Below are positions 17,249 to 24,454 of a DNA stretch of 64,000 nucleotides, piece by piece. Source of the DNA: Parafrankia sp. EUN1f (GTDB taxonomy: Bacteria > Actinomycetota > Actinomycetes > Frankiales > Frankiaceae); NCBI RefSeq assembly GCF_000177675.1, contig NZ_ADGX01000016.1, forward strand, positions 27,289 to 91,288, written 5' to 3'. The translations under genes and the position numbers were made by a program. The notes under the pieces were generated by a model that saw nothing but the letters and a program-made list of their open reading frames with translations, searched no databases and was not told the origin of the DNA. The first letter of the stretch is position 1. Each line of letters starts with the position of its first letter.

Positions 17249-17851
17249 ATGCGCATCGGTGAGTTGGCACGGCTCGCCGGCACCAGTCCTCGGGCACTGC
17301 GGTACTACGAGGAACACGGGCTGCTCCCAGCCAGGCGGATGTCCAACGGCTACCGGGACTACGACGCCGCGGACCTCCGCGCGGTCGAGGAGATCAGGGC
17401 CCGGGTCGCCGAGGGCTTCGCGCTCGCCGAGACGCGCCCCTTCGTCGAATGCCTCCGGGCCGGGCACGGGAGCGGTGACGCCTGCCCGGATTCCATCGAC
17501 GGCTACCGACGCCGGATCGCCGAGATCGACGACGAGGTGGCTCGCCTTCTCCAGGCGCGGGAGCGGCTCGCCGCACGACTGGAGTCGGCTCACCGCGCCG
17601 GCGGGGCACCACCGGCTCCGATGTCCGCCGAAGCAAGCATTCCCGGCCCCTGGCGGGATTTCCGAGGTCTCGATGCCTCCGCCGAGCGGCCGGGGTGCGC
17701 GCTGTTCCCGCCTGGCGCGCAGCGCGACAACGGGCCGCCCGGTCACCCATCGGATCGGCCGGAGACCACGGGCGGCCCGCTTTGGATGGACGAGGTGCAC
17801 GCGGTCATCAACGCCCGCCGCCGCGCAGCGCCAGAAATTCGCCCTCAATAG
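17249..17851 (+). CDS. MerR-family transcriptional regulator
   Basis: This 200-residue regulator starts with a standard MerR domain: MRIGELARLAGTSPRALRYY, then GLLPARRMSNGYRDYDAADL. A helical dimerisation stretch (about 85-118) follows, ending in an Ala/Pro-rich tail. Two cysteines near the start of the dimerisation helix (FVECLR and DACPDS) could be ligands or a thiol switch. GGAG about 6 bases before the ATG is a good ribosome binding site. A thioredoxin gene follows on the same strand after a hairpin, so thiol stress is a plausible signal, but this is inference. The tail after residue 150 looks unrelated to the family and may be non-functional. Confidence 0.85.
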   Translation: MRIGELARLAGTSPRALRYYEEHGLLPARRMSNGYRDYDAADLRAVEEIRARVAEGFALAETRPFVECLRAGHGSGDACPDSIDGYRRRIAEIDDEVARLLQARERLAARLESAHRAGGAPPAPMSAEASIPGPWRDFRGLDASAERPGCALFPPGAQRDNGPPGHPSDRPETTGGPLWMDEVHAVINARRRAAPEIRPQ

Positions 17852-17884
17852 GAACAAACAGGGCGCGGAGCCATCTGGCAATCG

Positions 17885-17936
17885 GCAAGAAGTGAGGATT
17901 TCGGTTGCTACAGCAGCTAAATCCTCCACTTCTTGC
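17885..17936 (+). terminator. long hairpin between merR and thioredoxin genes
   Basis: GCAAGAAGTGAGGATTT at 17885-17901 pairs with AAATCCTCCACTTCTTGC at 17919-17936; the stem of about 17 bp has one bulged base. It lies 33 bases after the merR stop and about 120 before the thioredoxin start. The stem is AT-richer than the surroundings, so it is not an accident of GC content. It may end the merR message or act as an attenuator for trx. Confidence 0.55.
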
Positions 17937-17942
17937 TTGGAA

Positions 17943-17970
17943 GCAGCGGGCAGCGGGCAGCGGGCGGCGG
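17943..17970 (+). repeat. 7-bp tandem repeat GCAGCGG
   Basis: Three exact copies of GCAGCGG (17943-17963) and one variant (GCGGCGG) follow the hairpin in the merR-trx gap. This is likely slippage-prone non-coding sequence. Confidence 0.8.
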
Positions 17971-18053
17971 AAGTTCGAGGCTCGGGATTCCGCAACGGGC
18001 TCCATGAACGCCGAATTCCCATGACGACACCGACGCGAGGGAGTTTTCAGCTC

Positions 18054-18428
18054 ATGAACACATCTGACGTCCTGGGCCGCCCGGATCTGGTGGAGGACGA
18101 CGCCGAGGCCGCGGTGCGGCACGCGGACGATGAGACGTTCGGCCAGATCGTGCTGGGTTCCCCGGTGCCCGTTCTCGTCGACTTCCACGCGGACTGGTGC
18201 CCGCCGTGCCGGCTGATGCGGCCGATCCTCGGGCAGATCGCGGCCGAGCTGGCGGGGCGCCTGCGAGTGGTCGAGGTGGATGTCGACGCCAGCCCGAAAA
18301 CGGCCTTGGCCTACGGCGTGCTGGCGATGCCGACCATGGTCGTGGTCCGGGACGGCGTCCAGATGGCGACCATGGTGGGAGCGCGCAGCCGACGGCGCCT
18401 GCTGGAGGACCTCGCCCCGCACCTGTAG
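18054..18428 (+). CDS. thioredoxin with WCPPC active site
   Basis: This 124-residue cytoplasmic protein is a thioredoxin: VLVDFHADWCPPC with active Cys49 and Cys52, then VVEVDVDASPKTALAYGVLAMPT with the conserved cis-Pro. The active site reads WCPPC where most thioredoxins have WCGPC, which should alter its reduction potential. The N-terminal 28 residues before the fold are unusual but fit the ATG at 18054, where AGGGAG lies about 10 bases upstream; an ATG at 18021 lacks a site. The upstream MerR gene and the following MBL hydrolase on the same strand suggest a local redox group. Confidence 0.88.
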   Translation: MNTSDVLGRPDLVEDDAEAAVRHADDETFGQIVLGSPVPVLVDFHADWCPPCRLMRPILGQIAAELAGRLRVVEVDVDASPKTALAYGVLAMPTMVVVRDGVQMATMVGARSRRRLLEDLAPHL

Positions 18429-18569
18429 GGCATGTGGGTTCGTGGCGACCCCGCCGGCGAGGTACCCGCGGCAGGGCGTGCCCGGGCCGCGAGGCGTGAC
18501 CACCAGCAATCTGGCGCTCTCATGCAACGGTTCTGGAGCGTTGGGGCGGTGGCTCCGTAGGCTCGCGGT

Positions 18570-19280
18570 GTGAGCGAGCGCCTGTACTTCCGTCAGCTTC
18601 TGTCCGGTCGTGACTTCGCGGTGGGGGATCCCGCCGCGACGCAGATGGTCAACTTCGTCTACCTCATCGGTGATCGGGAGACCCGCGAAGCTGTCGTCGT
18701 CGACCCGGCCTACCGGGTCGGGGACCTGCTCGACATCCTCGCCGCCGACGACATGCGGCTGACCGGGGCGCTGGTGACGCATCACCACGCCGACCACGTG
18801 GGTGGCACGGCCTTCGGCATCGAGCTGGAGGGCATCCGTGAGCTGCTCGAACGCACCTCGGTGCCGATCCACCTGCAGCGGGACGAGGCGGAGTGGGTGC
18901 GCCGGGGGACCGGTGTGGGCCAGGCGGAGCTCGTCGAGCACTCCGACGACGACGTCGTCACCGTCGGCGCGGTCGACATCCGGCTGCTGCACACTCCGGG
19001 GCACACTCCGGGGAGCCAGTGCTTCCTGGTCGACGGGCGCCTCGTCGCGGGGGACACGCTGTTCCTCGAAGGATGCGGGCGGATGGACTTCCCCGGTGGC
19101 GACGCCGCCGCGATGTACGACAGCCTGCGCCGGCTCGGTGCCCTGGCGGACGACGTGACCGTCTACCCGGGCCACCGGTACTCGGCGGAGTCCTCCGCCG
19201 AGCTGAGCGTCGTGCGCAAGATGAACTACGTCTTCCGGCCGACGAGTTCGAAGCAGTGGCTCGCGATGCTCGGTGCCTGA
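18570..19280 (+). CDS. MBL-fold metallo-hydrolase (glyoxalase II / persulfide dioxygenase-like)
   Basis: This 236-residue enzyme has the metallo-beta-lactamase metal site: THHHADHVGG (residues 70-79), HTPGHTPGS with the third His, the bridging Asp in VAGDTLF, and the last His in VYPGHRYS. The order and spacing are of the glyoxalase II/ETHE1 group, which hydrolyse acyl-thiols or oxidise persulfides. There is no rhodanese domain. The start is a GTG. It lies between a thioredoxin and a SelW-like thiol protein, so a thiol substrate is plausible; the exact reaction is not decided by sequence. Confidence 0.85.
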   Translation: MSERLYFRQLLSGRDFAVGDPAATQMVNFVYLIGDRETREAVVVDPAYRVGDLLDILAADDMRLTGALVTHHHADHVGGTAFGIELEGIRELLERTSVPIHLQRDEAEWVRRGTGVGQAELVEHSDDDVVTVGAVDIRLLHTPGHTPGSQCFLVDGRLVAGDTLFLEGCGRMDFPGGDAAAMYDSLRRLGALADDVTVYPGHRYSAESSAELSVVRKMNYVFRPTSSKQWLAMLGA

Positions 19281-19408
19281 CGGCCGGGGCCTGGATGCCC
19301 GATGCCTGGACGGCCCGGCCTGGACCAGTTGACGTCGCGGCTGTGAGGCCGGACCTTGGGGCTGGCGGGCGTGACGGGGCTGGTGCGGGTGACGCGGCTG
19401 TTGGGGTG

Positions 19409-19750
19409 ATGGAGATGGTGGCAGTGGGTGCTGCATCCGAGCCGGCGGCTGGGGTCGGCTCCGACGAGCTGGGTGGTCCGGGCCGGCCCTGCGTGGAGAT
19501 CGAGTACTGCACCCGCTGCCGATGGCTTCCACGCGCCGCGTGGCTGGCCCAGGAGCTGCTCACGACCTTCGAAACCGATCTCGGCTCGGTCGCGCTCGTG
19601 CCGGGTAGTGGCGGCGTGTTCACCGTCCGGCTCGATGGTGAGGTGCTGTGGGACCGGCGTGAGCAGGGCTTTCCCGAACCGTCCGCGGTCAAGCGCGCCC
19701 TGCGTGACAGGGTCGCGCCGGGGCGCCCGCTGGGGCACGTCGAGCACTGA
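19409..19750 (+). CDS. SelT/SelW/SelH (Rdx)-family protein
   Basis: This 113-residue protein carries the Rdx-family thioredoxin-like fold of selenoprotein W and relatives. The redox motif is CTRC (Cys34/Cys37 in IEYCTRCRWLPRA), and the family strand-helix pattern GVFTVRLDGEVLWDRREQGFPE follows, ending in a helix. Cysteine replaces selenocysteine, as normal in bacteria. The start is uncertain: ATG codons at 19409 and 19415 both lack ideal spacing, and the N-terminal 25 residues are low-complexity. It is 128 bases behind the MBL gene on the same strand. Family members are redox proteins of unclear partner. Confidence 0.75.
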   Translation: MEMVAVGAASEPAAGVGSDELGGPGRPCVEIEYCTRCRWLPRAAWLAQELLTTFETDLGSVALVPGSGGVFTVRLDGEVLWDRREQGFPEPSAVKRALRDRVAPGRPLGHVEH

Positions 19751-19842
19751 CCGCGGCGGTCACATCGGGCCTTGCGACCAGTGCCGACGTCTCCCGTCGT
19801 CGGGTGCCCCCTGTTTCGACATGTTCGTCGATCCGGGCCCGG

Positions 19843-20634
19843 TCAGCGTGTTCCGAACACCTGCGTCCAGTAGTAGCGGTAGGAGCCGCCTTCGGCGTAG
19901 CCGACGCCGATGTGGGTGTAGGCGCAGTTGAGGATGTTGGCGCGGTGACCCGAGCTGCCCATCCACATCTGGATGGTGGCTGCCGGGGTTGCCGAACCGG
20001 CCGCGATGTTCTCGCCGACGTAGGTGGACGGGAAGCCGGCAGCCCGGGCCCGGTCGCCCGCCGAGGTGCCGTCGAGGCCGGAGTGGCTGAAGTAGTTGTT
20101 CGCGGCCATGTCCGCGGAGTGGGCCTGGGCCGCGGCGGACAGGCTGGCGTCGACGGCGAGCGGTCCGCATCCGGCCGCCTGCCGCTCGACGTTGGTCAGC
20201 CGGACGACCTCGTCCTGCCGGGTGCCCGCCGCCGGGGCCGGTGCCGGTGCCGTGGATGGTGCCGGGACCGGTCGCGGCGATGGGCTCGGCGGGGTCGTCG
20301 CGGGCCTGGTGGTCGTGGGCGGCGGTACCGGTGCTGGGACCTGCGCCTGGGTGGTCGCCGGCGCCGGGATCGGTCCGGCGGGGGCGGTGGATGTGGCCGG
20401 AGCCGAGGCTGTCGGTGTCGCCGCGGCCGCGGTCGTGGTTGGCGCTGTCGGTGTGGCCGGTGCAGGCCCGGCCGGCGTCGCCGTGGCGGGTGAGGCGCTC
20501 GGCGTCGCTGTGGCTGTCGTCGGCCGGCCGCCGTTGTCGGCCAGGTCGATCGGATCGGTACGGCAGGATGAGACGGCCGCGACAAGGGCGGCGGCGACTG
20601 CTGCGCTGGCGACGGTCTTACGAACCGGGGCCAT
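19843..20634 (-). CDS. CAP/SCP-domain lipoprotein
   Basis: The 263-residue protein is secreted and lipid-anchored: signal peptide with lipobox ending at Cys24 (VSSC), then about 110 residues of Ala/Pro/Thr-rich linker (likely O-glycosylated or disordered), then a CAP (PR-1/SCP) domain. The CAP domain shows LTNVERQAAGCGPL, AQAHSADMAANNYFSH, VGENIAAG and SSGHRANILNCAYTHIGVGYA. The ATG at 20634 is preceded by AAAGGAG at ideal spacing. Bacterial CAP lipoproteins (YkwD-type) act at the cell surface with unknown substrates. It is convergent with the SelW-like gene. Confidence 0.92.
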   Translation of the reverse strand: MAPVRKTVASAAVAAALVAAVSSCRTDPIDLADNGGRPTTATATPSASPATATPAGPAPATPTAPTTTAAAATPTASAPATSTAPAGPIPAPATTQAQVPAPVPPPTTTRPATTPPSPSPRPVPAPSTAPAPAPAAGTRQDEVVRLTNVERQAAGCGPLAVDASLSAAAQAHSADMAANNYFSHSGLDGTSAGDRARAAGFPSTYVGENIAAGSATPAATIQMWMGSSGHRANILNCAYTHIGVGYAEGGSYRYYWTQVFGTR

Positions 20635-20743
20635 TGGAGACTCCTTTGGCGATCTCCCCCCTCGCAACGCCTCGAACTGTAGCGAACCGGACAAACGCCT
20701 GCCGCGTCGGGTGGCCGCTTCCAGGCCGGGCTGGTCCGGGGTT

Positions 20744-21880
20744 CTACAGCCCGGGCTTGGTCTGGCTGTAGACCTCGACGTGCTTGCGGTCGATCGTGAG
20801 CCACACGGTCGTGCCGCGGACGAGCCGCAGCTCCGCCAGCCGCCGGGCCGGAATCTCGGCACGCACCACGGGTGCGGTGGAGATCTGCACCCGTACCTGG
20901 TCGCCCAGCTGCTCCACGGACGTCACCGGTCCGGTGAGGACCAGGACGCCTTCCGCGCGCAGGGGCTCCTCGATGTGCACACCGACATCCGACGGGCGCA
21001 GCGCGACGAGGACCTTCCCGGCCGGCGCGTCGGAAGGCCCCAGGAGCGTGACCGGCGCTCCACTGCCACCGCCTTCGCCACCGCCACCACTGCCTGTGTC
21101 GAGGGTGACCACGCCGCCCGAGCTGGTGCCGGGGAACAGGTTCAGCCCGGCCAGCCGTGCGACGTACGGCGTGTGCGGGCGAGTGATCACCTCGACCGGG
21201 GTGCCGCGCTGCACCACCCGGCCGCGTTCGAGCACGGCGACGTCGTCGGCCAGGGTCAACGCGTCCACCGGGTCGTGGGTGACCAGGACGACGGGGACGT
21301 CCAGGGTGGGCAGCAGCGCCCGGATCTCGGCGCGGACCTCCAGGCGGGTGCCCGCGTCAAGCGCCGCGAGCGGTTCGTCCAGCAGGAGGAGGCCCGGGTC
21401 GGGGGCCAGTGCGCGCGCGAGCGCGACCCGTTGCGCCTGCCCGCCGGACAGCGCGTTCGGGCGCAGGTGCGCGACCTCCGTGAGGCCGAGCCGAGCGAGC
21501 CACTGCCGGGCGGCGGCGCGGGCCGCCCCCCGGCGGACCCGATGACGTACCCGCGGTCCGAACGCGACGTTGTCGATGGCGTTCAGATGCGGGAAGAGCA
21601 GATAGTCCTGGAAGACGTACCCGGTTCCGCGGTGCTCGGGCGAGACGAAGTGCCGGTTCTCGGGCTGGTCGAGGACGACTCCGTTCAGCACGATCTGCCC
21701 GGACCGCAGCGGAACGAGCCCGGCGAGGGCGCGCAGCAGGGTGCTCTTGCCGGCGCCGTTGGGACCGAGGACGGCGAGGGTGCGCCCCGGCTGGACGGCC
21801 AGCTCGGCGTCGAGGTCCAGCGTGCCCAGCTCGATGCCGATGCGGGCGACGAGGCCGGTCCCGTCGGATTTTATGATCAC
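20744..21880 (-). CDS. modC: molybdate ABC transporter ATP-binding protein
   Basis: This 378-residue ATPase powers molybdate uptake. The ABC domain has Walker A GPNGAGKST, signature LSGGQAQRVALARAL, Walker B LLLLDEPLAALD and the switch His in VLVTHD. A C-terminal TOBE-like oxyanion-binding domain (about 300-365, VRVQISTAPVVRAEIP) is present, as in ModC, with a Gly-rich insert before it. The GTG start at 21880 overlaps the modB stop by four bases (GTGA), showing translational coupling. It is the last gene of the modA-modB-modC operon. Confidence 0.92.
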   Translation of the reverse strand: MIIKSDGTGLVARIGIELGTLDLDAELAVQPGRTLAVLGPNGAGKSTLLRALAGLVPLRSGQIVLNGVVLDQPENRHFVSPEHRGTGYVFQDYLLFPHLNAIDNVAFGPRVRHRVRRGAARAAARQWLARLGLTEVAHLRPNALSGGQAQRVALARALAPDPGLLLLDEPLAALDAGTRLEVRAEIRALLPTLDVPVVLVTHDPVDALTLADDVAVLERGRVVQRGTPVEVITRPHTPYVARLAGLNLFPGTSSGGVVTLDTGSGGGGEGGGSGAPVTLLGPSDAPAGKVLVALRPSDVGVHIEEPLRAEGVLVLTGPVTSVEQLGDQVRVQISTAPVVRAEIPARRLAELRLVRGTTVWLTIDRKHVEVYSQTKPGL

Positions 21881-22743
21881 ACGATCCCCTGGGCCTGTCG
21901 GCTGTTCCACCAGCGGCCGCGCAGGGCGACGAGCACGACGATGCTGACGCTCAGCAGCACGAGGGACAACGCGATGGCCTTCTCCGGATCTACCTCCATG
22001 GCCAGGTAGACGGCGAGTGGCATGGTCTGGGTGGTCTTCGGGAAGTTGCCGGCGAACGTGATCGTCGCGCCGAACTCGCCGAGCGCCCGGGCCCAGCACA
22101 GAACGGCACCAGCCCCGATCGCGGGAAGGATCATGGGCAGGGTCACGCGGCGGAAGGTCGTCACCCGGCTGGCGCCCAGCGTCGCCGCGGCCTCCTCGAA
22201 GCGCTGGTCGGCGGCGCTCAGCGCGCCCTCGACCGACAGGACGAGGAAAGGCATGGCGACGAAGATCTGCGCGAGGATCACCGCGTCGGTGGTGAACGGG
22301 ATGGTGAGCCCGAACCAGTTGTCGAGGTGGCGGCCGACGATGCCACGCCGCCCCAGCACGAGCAACAACGAGACACCGCCCACGACGGGCGGGAGGACCA
22401 GCGGAATGGTCACCAGTGCGTGGATCAGGTCTCGCCCCGGGAAGGACGCGCGGGACAGCGCCCACGCGAGCGGGACGCCGAACACCATGCAGATGGCCGT
22501 GGCGATGGTGGCTGTCCGCACCGAGAGCCACAGCGCATGCCGGGTCGACGGGTCGGTGAGCAGATCGGGCAGTGACTCCCACGGCGCCCTGATGATCAGG
22601 GCGAGCAGCGGGAACAGCAGAAAGACGGTGGCGAGCGCCGCCGGCACGGCGAGCGGCCAGGGAGCGCGGACCCGTGCCTCGCGGCGTGCGCGGGTCACAG
22701 GCCGCGTGCGGGCTGCTCGCCGTGCCGGGCGGCGGGTGGTCAC
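21877..22743 (-). CDS. modB: molybdate ABC transporter permease
   Basis: This 288-residue membrane protein is the ModB permease, with about six helices. The EAA loop that docks to the ATPase is present in FEEAAATLGASRVTTFRRVTLP, and LGEFGATITFAGN matches the ModB signature near the end of the pore. The basic N-terminal 25 residues precede the first helix. Its start overlaps the modA stop by four bases and its own stop overlaps modC, so the three genes form one coupled operon. Sulfate permeases are related, but the GEFGATI motif and neighbours favour molybdate. Confidence 0.93.
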   Translation of the reverse strand: MTTRRPARRAARTRPVTRARREARVRAPWPLAVPAALATVFLLFPLLALIIRAPWESLPDLLTDPSTRHALWLSVRTATIATAICMVFGVPLAWALSRASFPGRDLIHALVTIPLVLPPVVGGVSLLLVLGRRGIVGRHLDNWFGLTIPFTTDAVILAQIFVAMPFLVLSVEGALSAADQRFEEAAATLGASRVTTFRRVTLPMILPAIGAGAVLCWARALGEFGATITFAGNFPKTTQTMPLAVYLAMEVDPEKAIALSLVLLSVSIVVLVALRGRWWNSRQAQGIV

Positions 22744-23567
22744 TTCGCCGGGCCGAAGCCGGCTTCGGTGAGCACCTTGGTGCCGTCGGCGGACAGGACG
22801 TAGTCAACGAAGGCCTTCGCGGTCTCCGCGTCCTTCGACTCCTTCAGCGCCACGATCGGGTAGCTGGTCTTCGCGTTGACGTCGGCCGGGATCTCGACGC
22901 CGATGACCTTCTTCGGGTCGGCCGAGGCGACATCGGTCCGGTAGACGAGGCCGGCGTCGACCTCACCGAGGCTGACGGAGGTCAGGACGGCCTTCACGTC
23001 GGCGCCGTAGGTCACCGGGGTGACCTTTTCGCCGGCCTTGTCGAGAACCGTGGTGGCGGCCACGCCGCACGGTACCTGCGCCTCGCACAGCGCGACCTTC
23101 ACGCCGGCCTCGTCGAGGTCACCGATCTCGTCGATCTTGGCCGGGTTGTCCGCCGGCACCGCGATCTCGAGCGAGTTCGTGGCGAAGGTCGTCGGACCGG
23201 TGGCGTTGCCCGCGTCGACGACCTCGGTCATGTTCTTCGCGCTCGCGGAGGCGAACACGTCCGCCGGCGCGCCCGAGTTGATCTGCTGCGCCAGGGCCGA
23301 GCTGGCGGCGAAGGAGAACGTGACGGTCGTGCCGGGGTGGGCCGCCTCGAACTGCTTGCCCAGCGTGGTGAACGTCTCGGTCAGCGAGGCCGCGGCGAGA
23401 ACGGTGATCTTGTGAGGCTCCGCCGACGCGGTGGCGCTGGCGGAGGGAGCGGCGGTGGCCGTGTCGTCATCGGACCCGCAGCCCGCCGCGAGGAGCGCGA
23501 GGGCGGGGACCAGGACGAGGGGAACGGCGAGGCGAGAGACACGGGCTTTGCGCCCTGTACGGATCAT
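22740..23567 (-). CDS. modA: molybdate-binding lipoprotein
   Basis: This is the extracellular molybdate/tungstate binding protein, 275 residues. The signal peptide ends in the lipobox LLAAGC (Cys30). The mature part has the ModA signature KITVLAAASLTETFTTLG with the first oxyanion-binding serines, then FSFAASSALAQQI and PADVFASAS. The ATG at 23567 is my choice; a TTG nine codons upstream also lies in frame, and neither has a strong ribosome binding site. It heads the modABC operon. The FdhD gene at 45.4 kb indicates that molybdoenzymes are made in this organism. Confidence 0.93.
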   Translation of the reverse strand: MIRTGRKARVSRLAVPLVLVPALALLAAGCGSDDDTATAAPSASATASAEPHKITVLAAASLTETFTTLGKQFEAAHPGTTVTFSFAASSALAQQINSGAPADVFASASAKNMTEVVDAGNATGPTTFATNSLEIAVPADNPAKIDEIGDLDEAGVKVALCEAQVPCGVAATTVLDKAGEKVTPVTYGADVKAVLTSVSLGEVDAGLVYRTDVASADPKKVIGVEIPADVNAKTSYPIVALKESKDAETAKAFVDYVLSADGTKVLTEAGFGPAK

Positions 23568-23672
23568 CGACACGGATGCACGATACAGCCGCAATCGCGG
23601 AATCTGTCTGCTTCTTCAGTCCGCGTTTACGGATCGGTAACCGCCTGCCTGTGCGCATGGGAGGCTGGCTCC

Positions 23673-24239
23673 ATGACGGTTGATCTCAGCGGGCGCGGTG
23701 CGGCCTTCCTCGAGTTCTGGCGGGAGCGGCATCTGTGCAGCCTGACCACGGTGCGTCCCGACGGTACGGCCCACGTCGTACCGGTCGGTGTGACGCTGGA
23801 GCCGGCGGCCGGCCTGGCCAGGGTGATCACATTTCGGCGTTCACGCAAGGTTGCACTGATAATGGGTCGTGATGGGGTCACGGTGGGTGAGCGTTTCGCC
23901 GAGGCGGGGTCGGCTGCGGTGTCATTCGGCGACGAAACCGACCCCTTTGATGGTGAATTGTCCAAAATTGAAGTGCGTGCTGGCGCTATTGCCGCCTCGG
24001 AGCATGCGTCGGGTCGGGTTGCGTCACGGCCGGGATCGGCGCCGGGCGTGCCCGTGGCGGTGTGTCAGATCGACGGGCCTCGGTGGTCGACCCTCGAAGG
24101 GCTGGCGGTCGTCCGGGACGACCCGGCCGCGGTCGCCGAGGCGGTGCGTCGTTACGCCGAGCGGTACCGAACCCCGCGGGTGAACCCGGAACGCGTCGTC
24201 CTGGAGATCTCGATAACCCGGGTTCTCGGCACGCTCTGA
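23673..24239 (+). CDS. PPOX-class F420-dependent oxidoreductase family protein
   Basis: This 188-residue split-barrel protein binds a flavin or F420. The family start (RRAAFLEFWRERHLCSLTTVRPDGTAHVVPVGV pattern) is visible as ERHLCSLTTVRPDGT and HVVPVGVTLEP, and VAVCQIDGPRWSTLEGLA is the second half. Between them, after RKVALIM, lies an extra stretch of about 60 residues that the usual 130-140 residue proteins lack. That segment (about 23850-24010) has distinctly lower GC. The ATG at 23673 has GGGAGG upstream. It is divergent from modA. The fold call is good; cofactor and substrate are not known. Confidence 0.8.
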   Translation: MTVDLSGRGAAFLEFWRERHLCSLTTVRPDGTAHVVPVGVTLEPAAGLARVITFRRSRKVALIMGRDGVTVGERFAEAGSAAVSFGDETDPFDGELSKIEVRAGAIAASEHASGRVASRPGSAPGVPVAVCQIDGPRWSTLEGLAVVRDDPAAVAEAVRRYAERYRTPRVNPERVVLEISITRVLGTL

Positions 24240-24454
24240 CCAGGAGTTTCGACGTTCTATCCCTGGAGAAACCGTGATGCGGATCACGGCATCTGTTACG
24301 GGCGGGTTACGCGCGGAGTGGCCTGGTGGCGATCACTGATGACTCGAACCAGCGGGTGGATCGCGGCGATGGCCGACACGGCGCGGTGACCGACAGACCG
24401 GGCTGTTGCGGACATTAGACTTCGCACTCCGGGCGGCGCGGTACGGGAGGTGCG

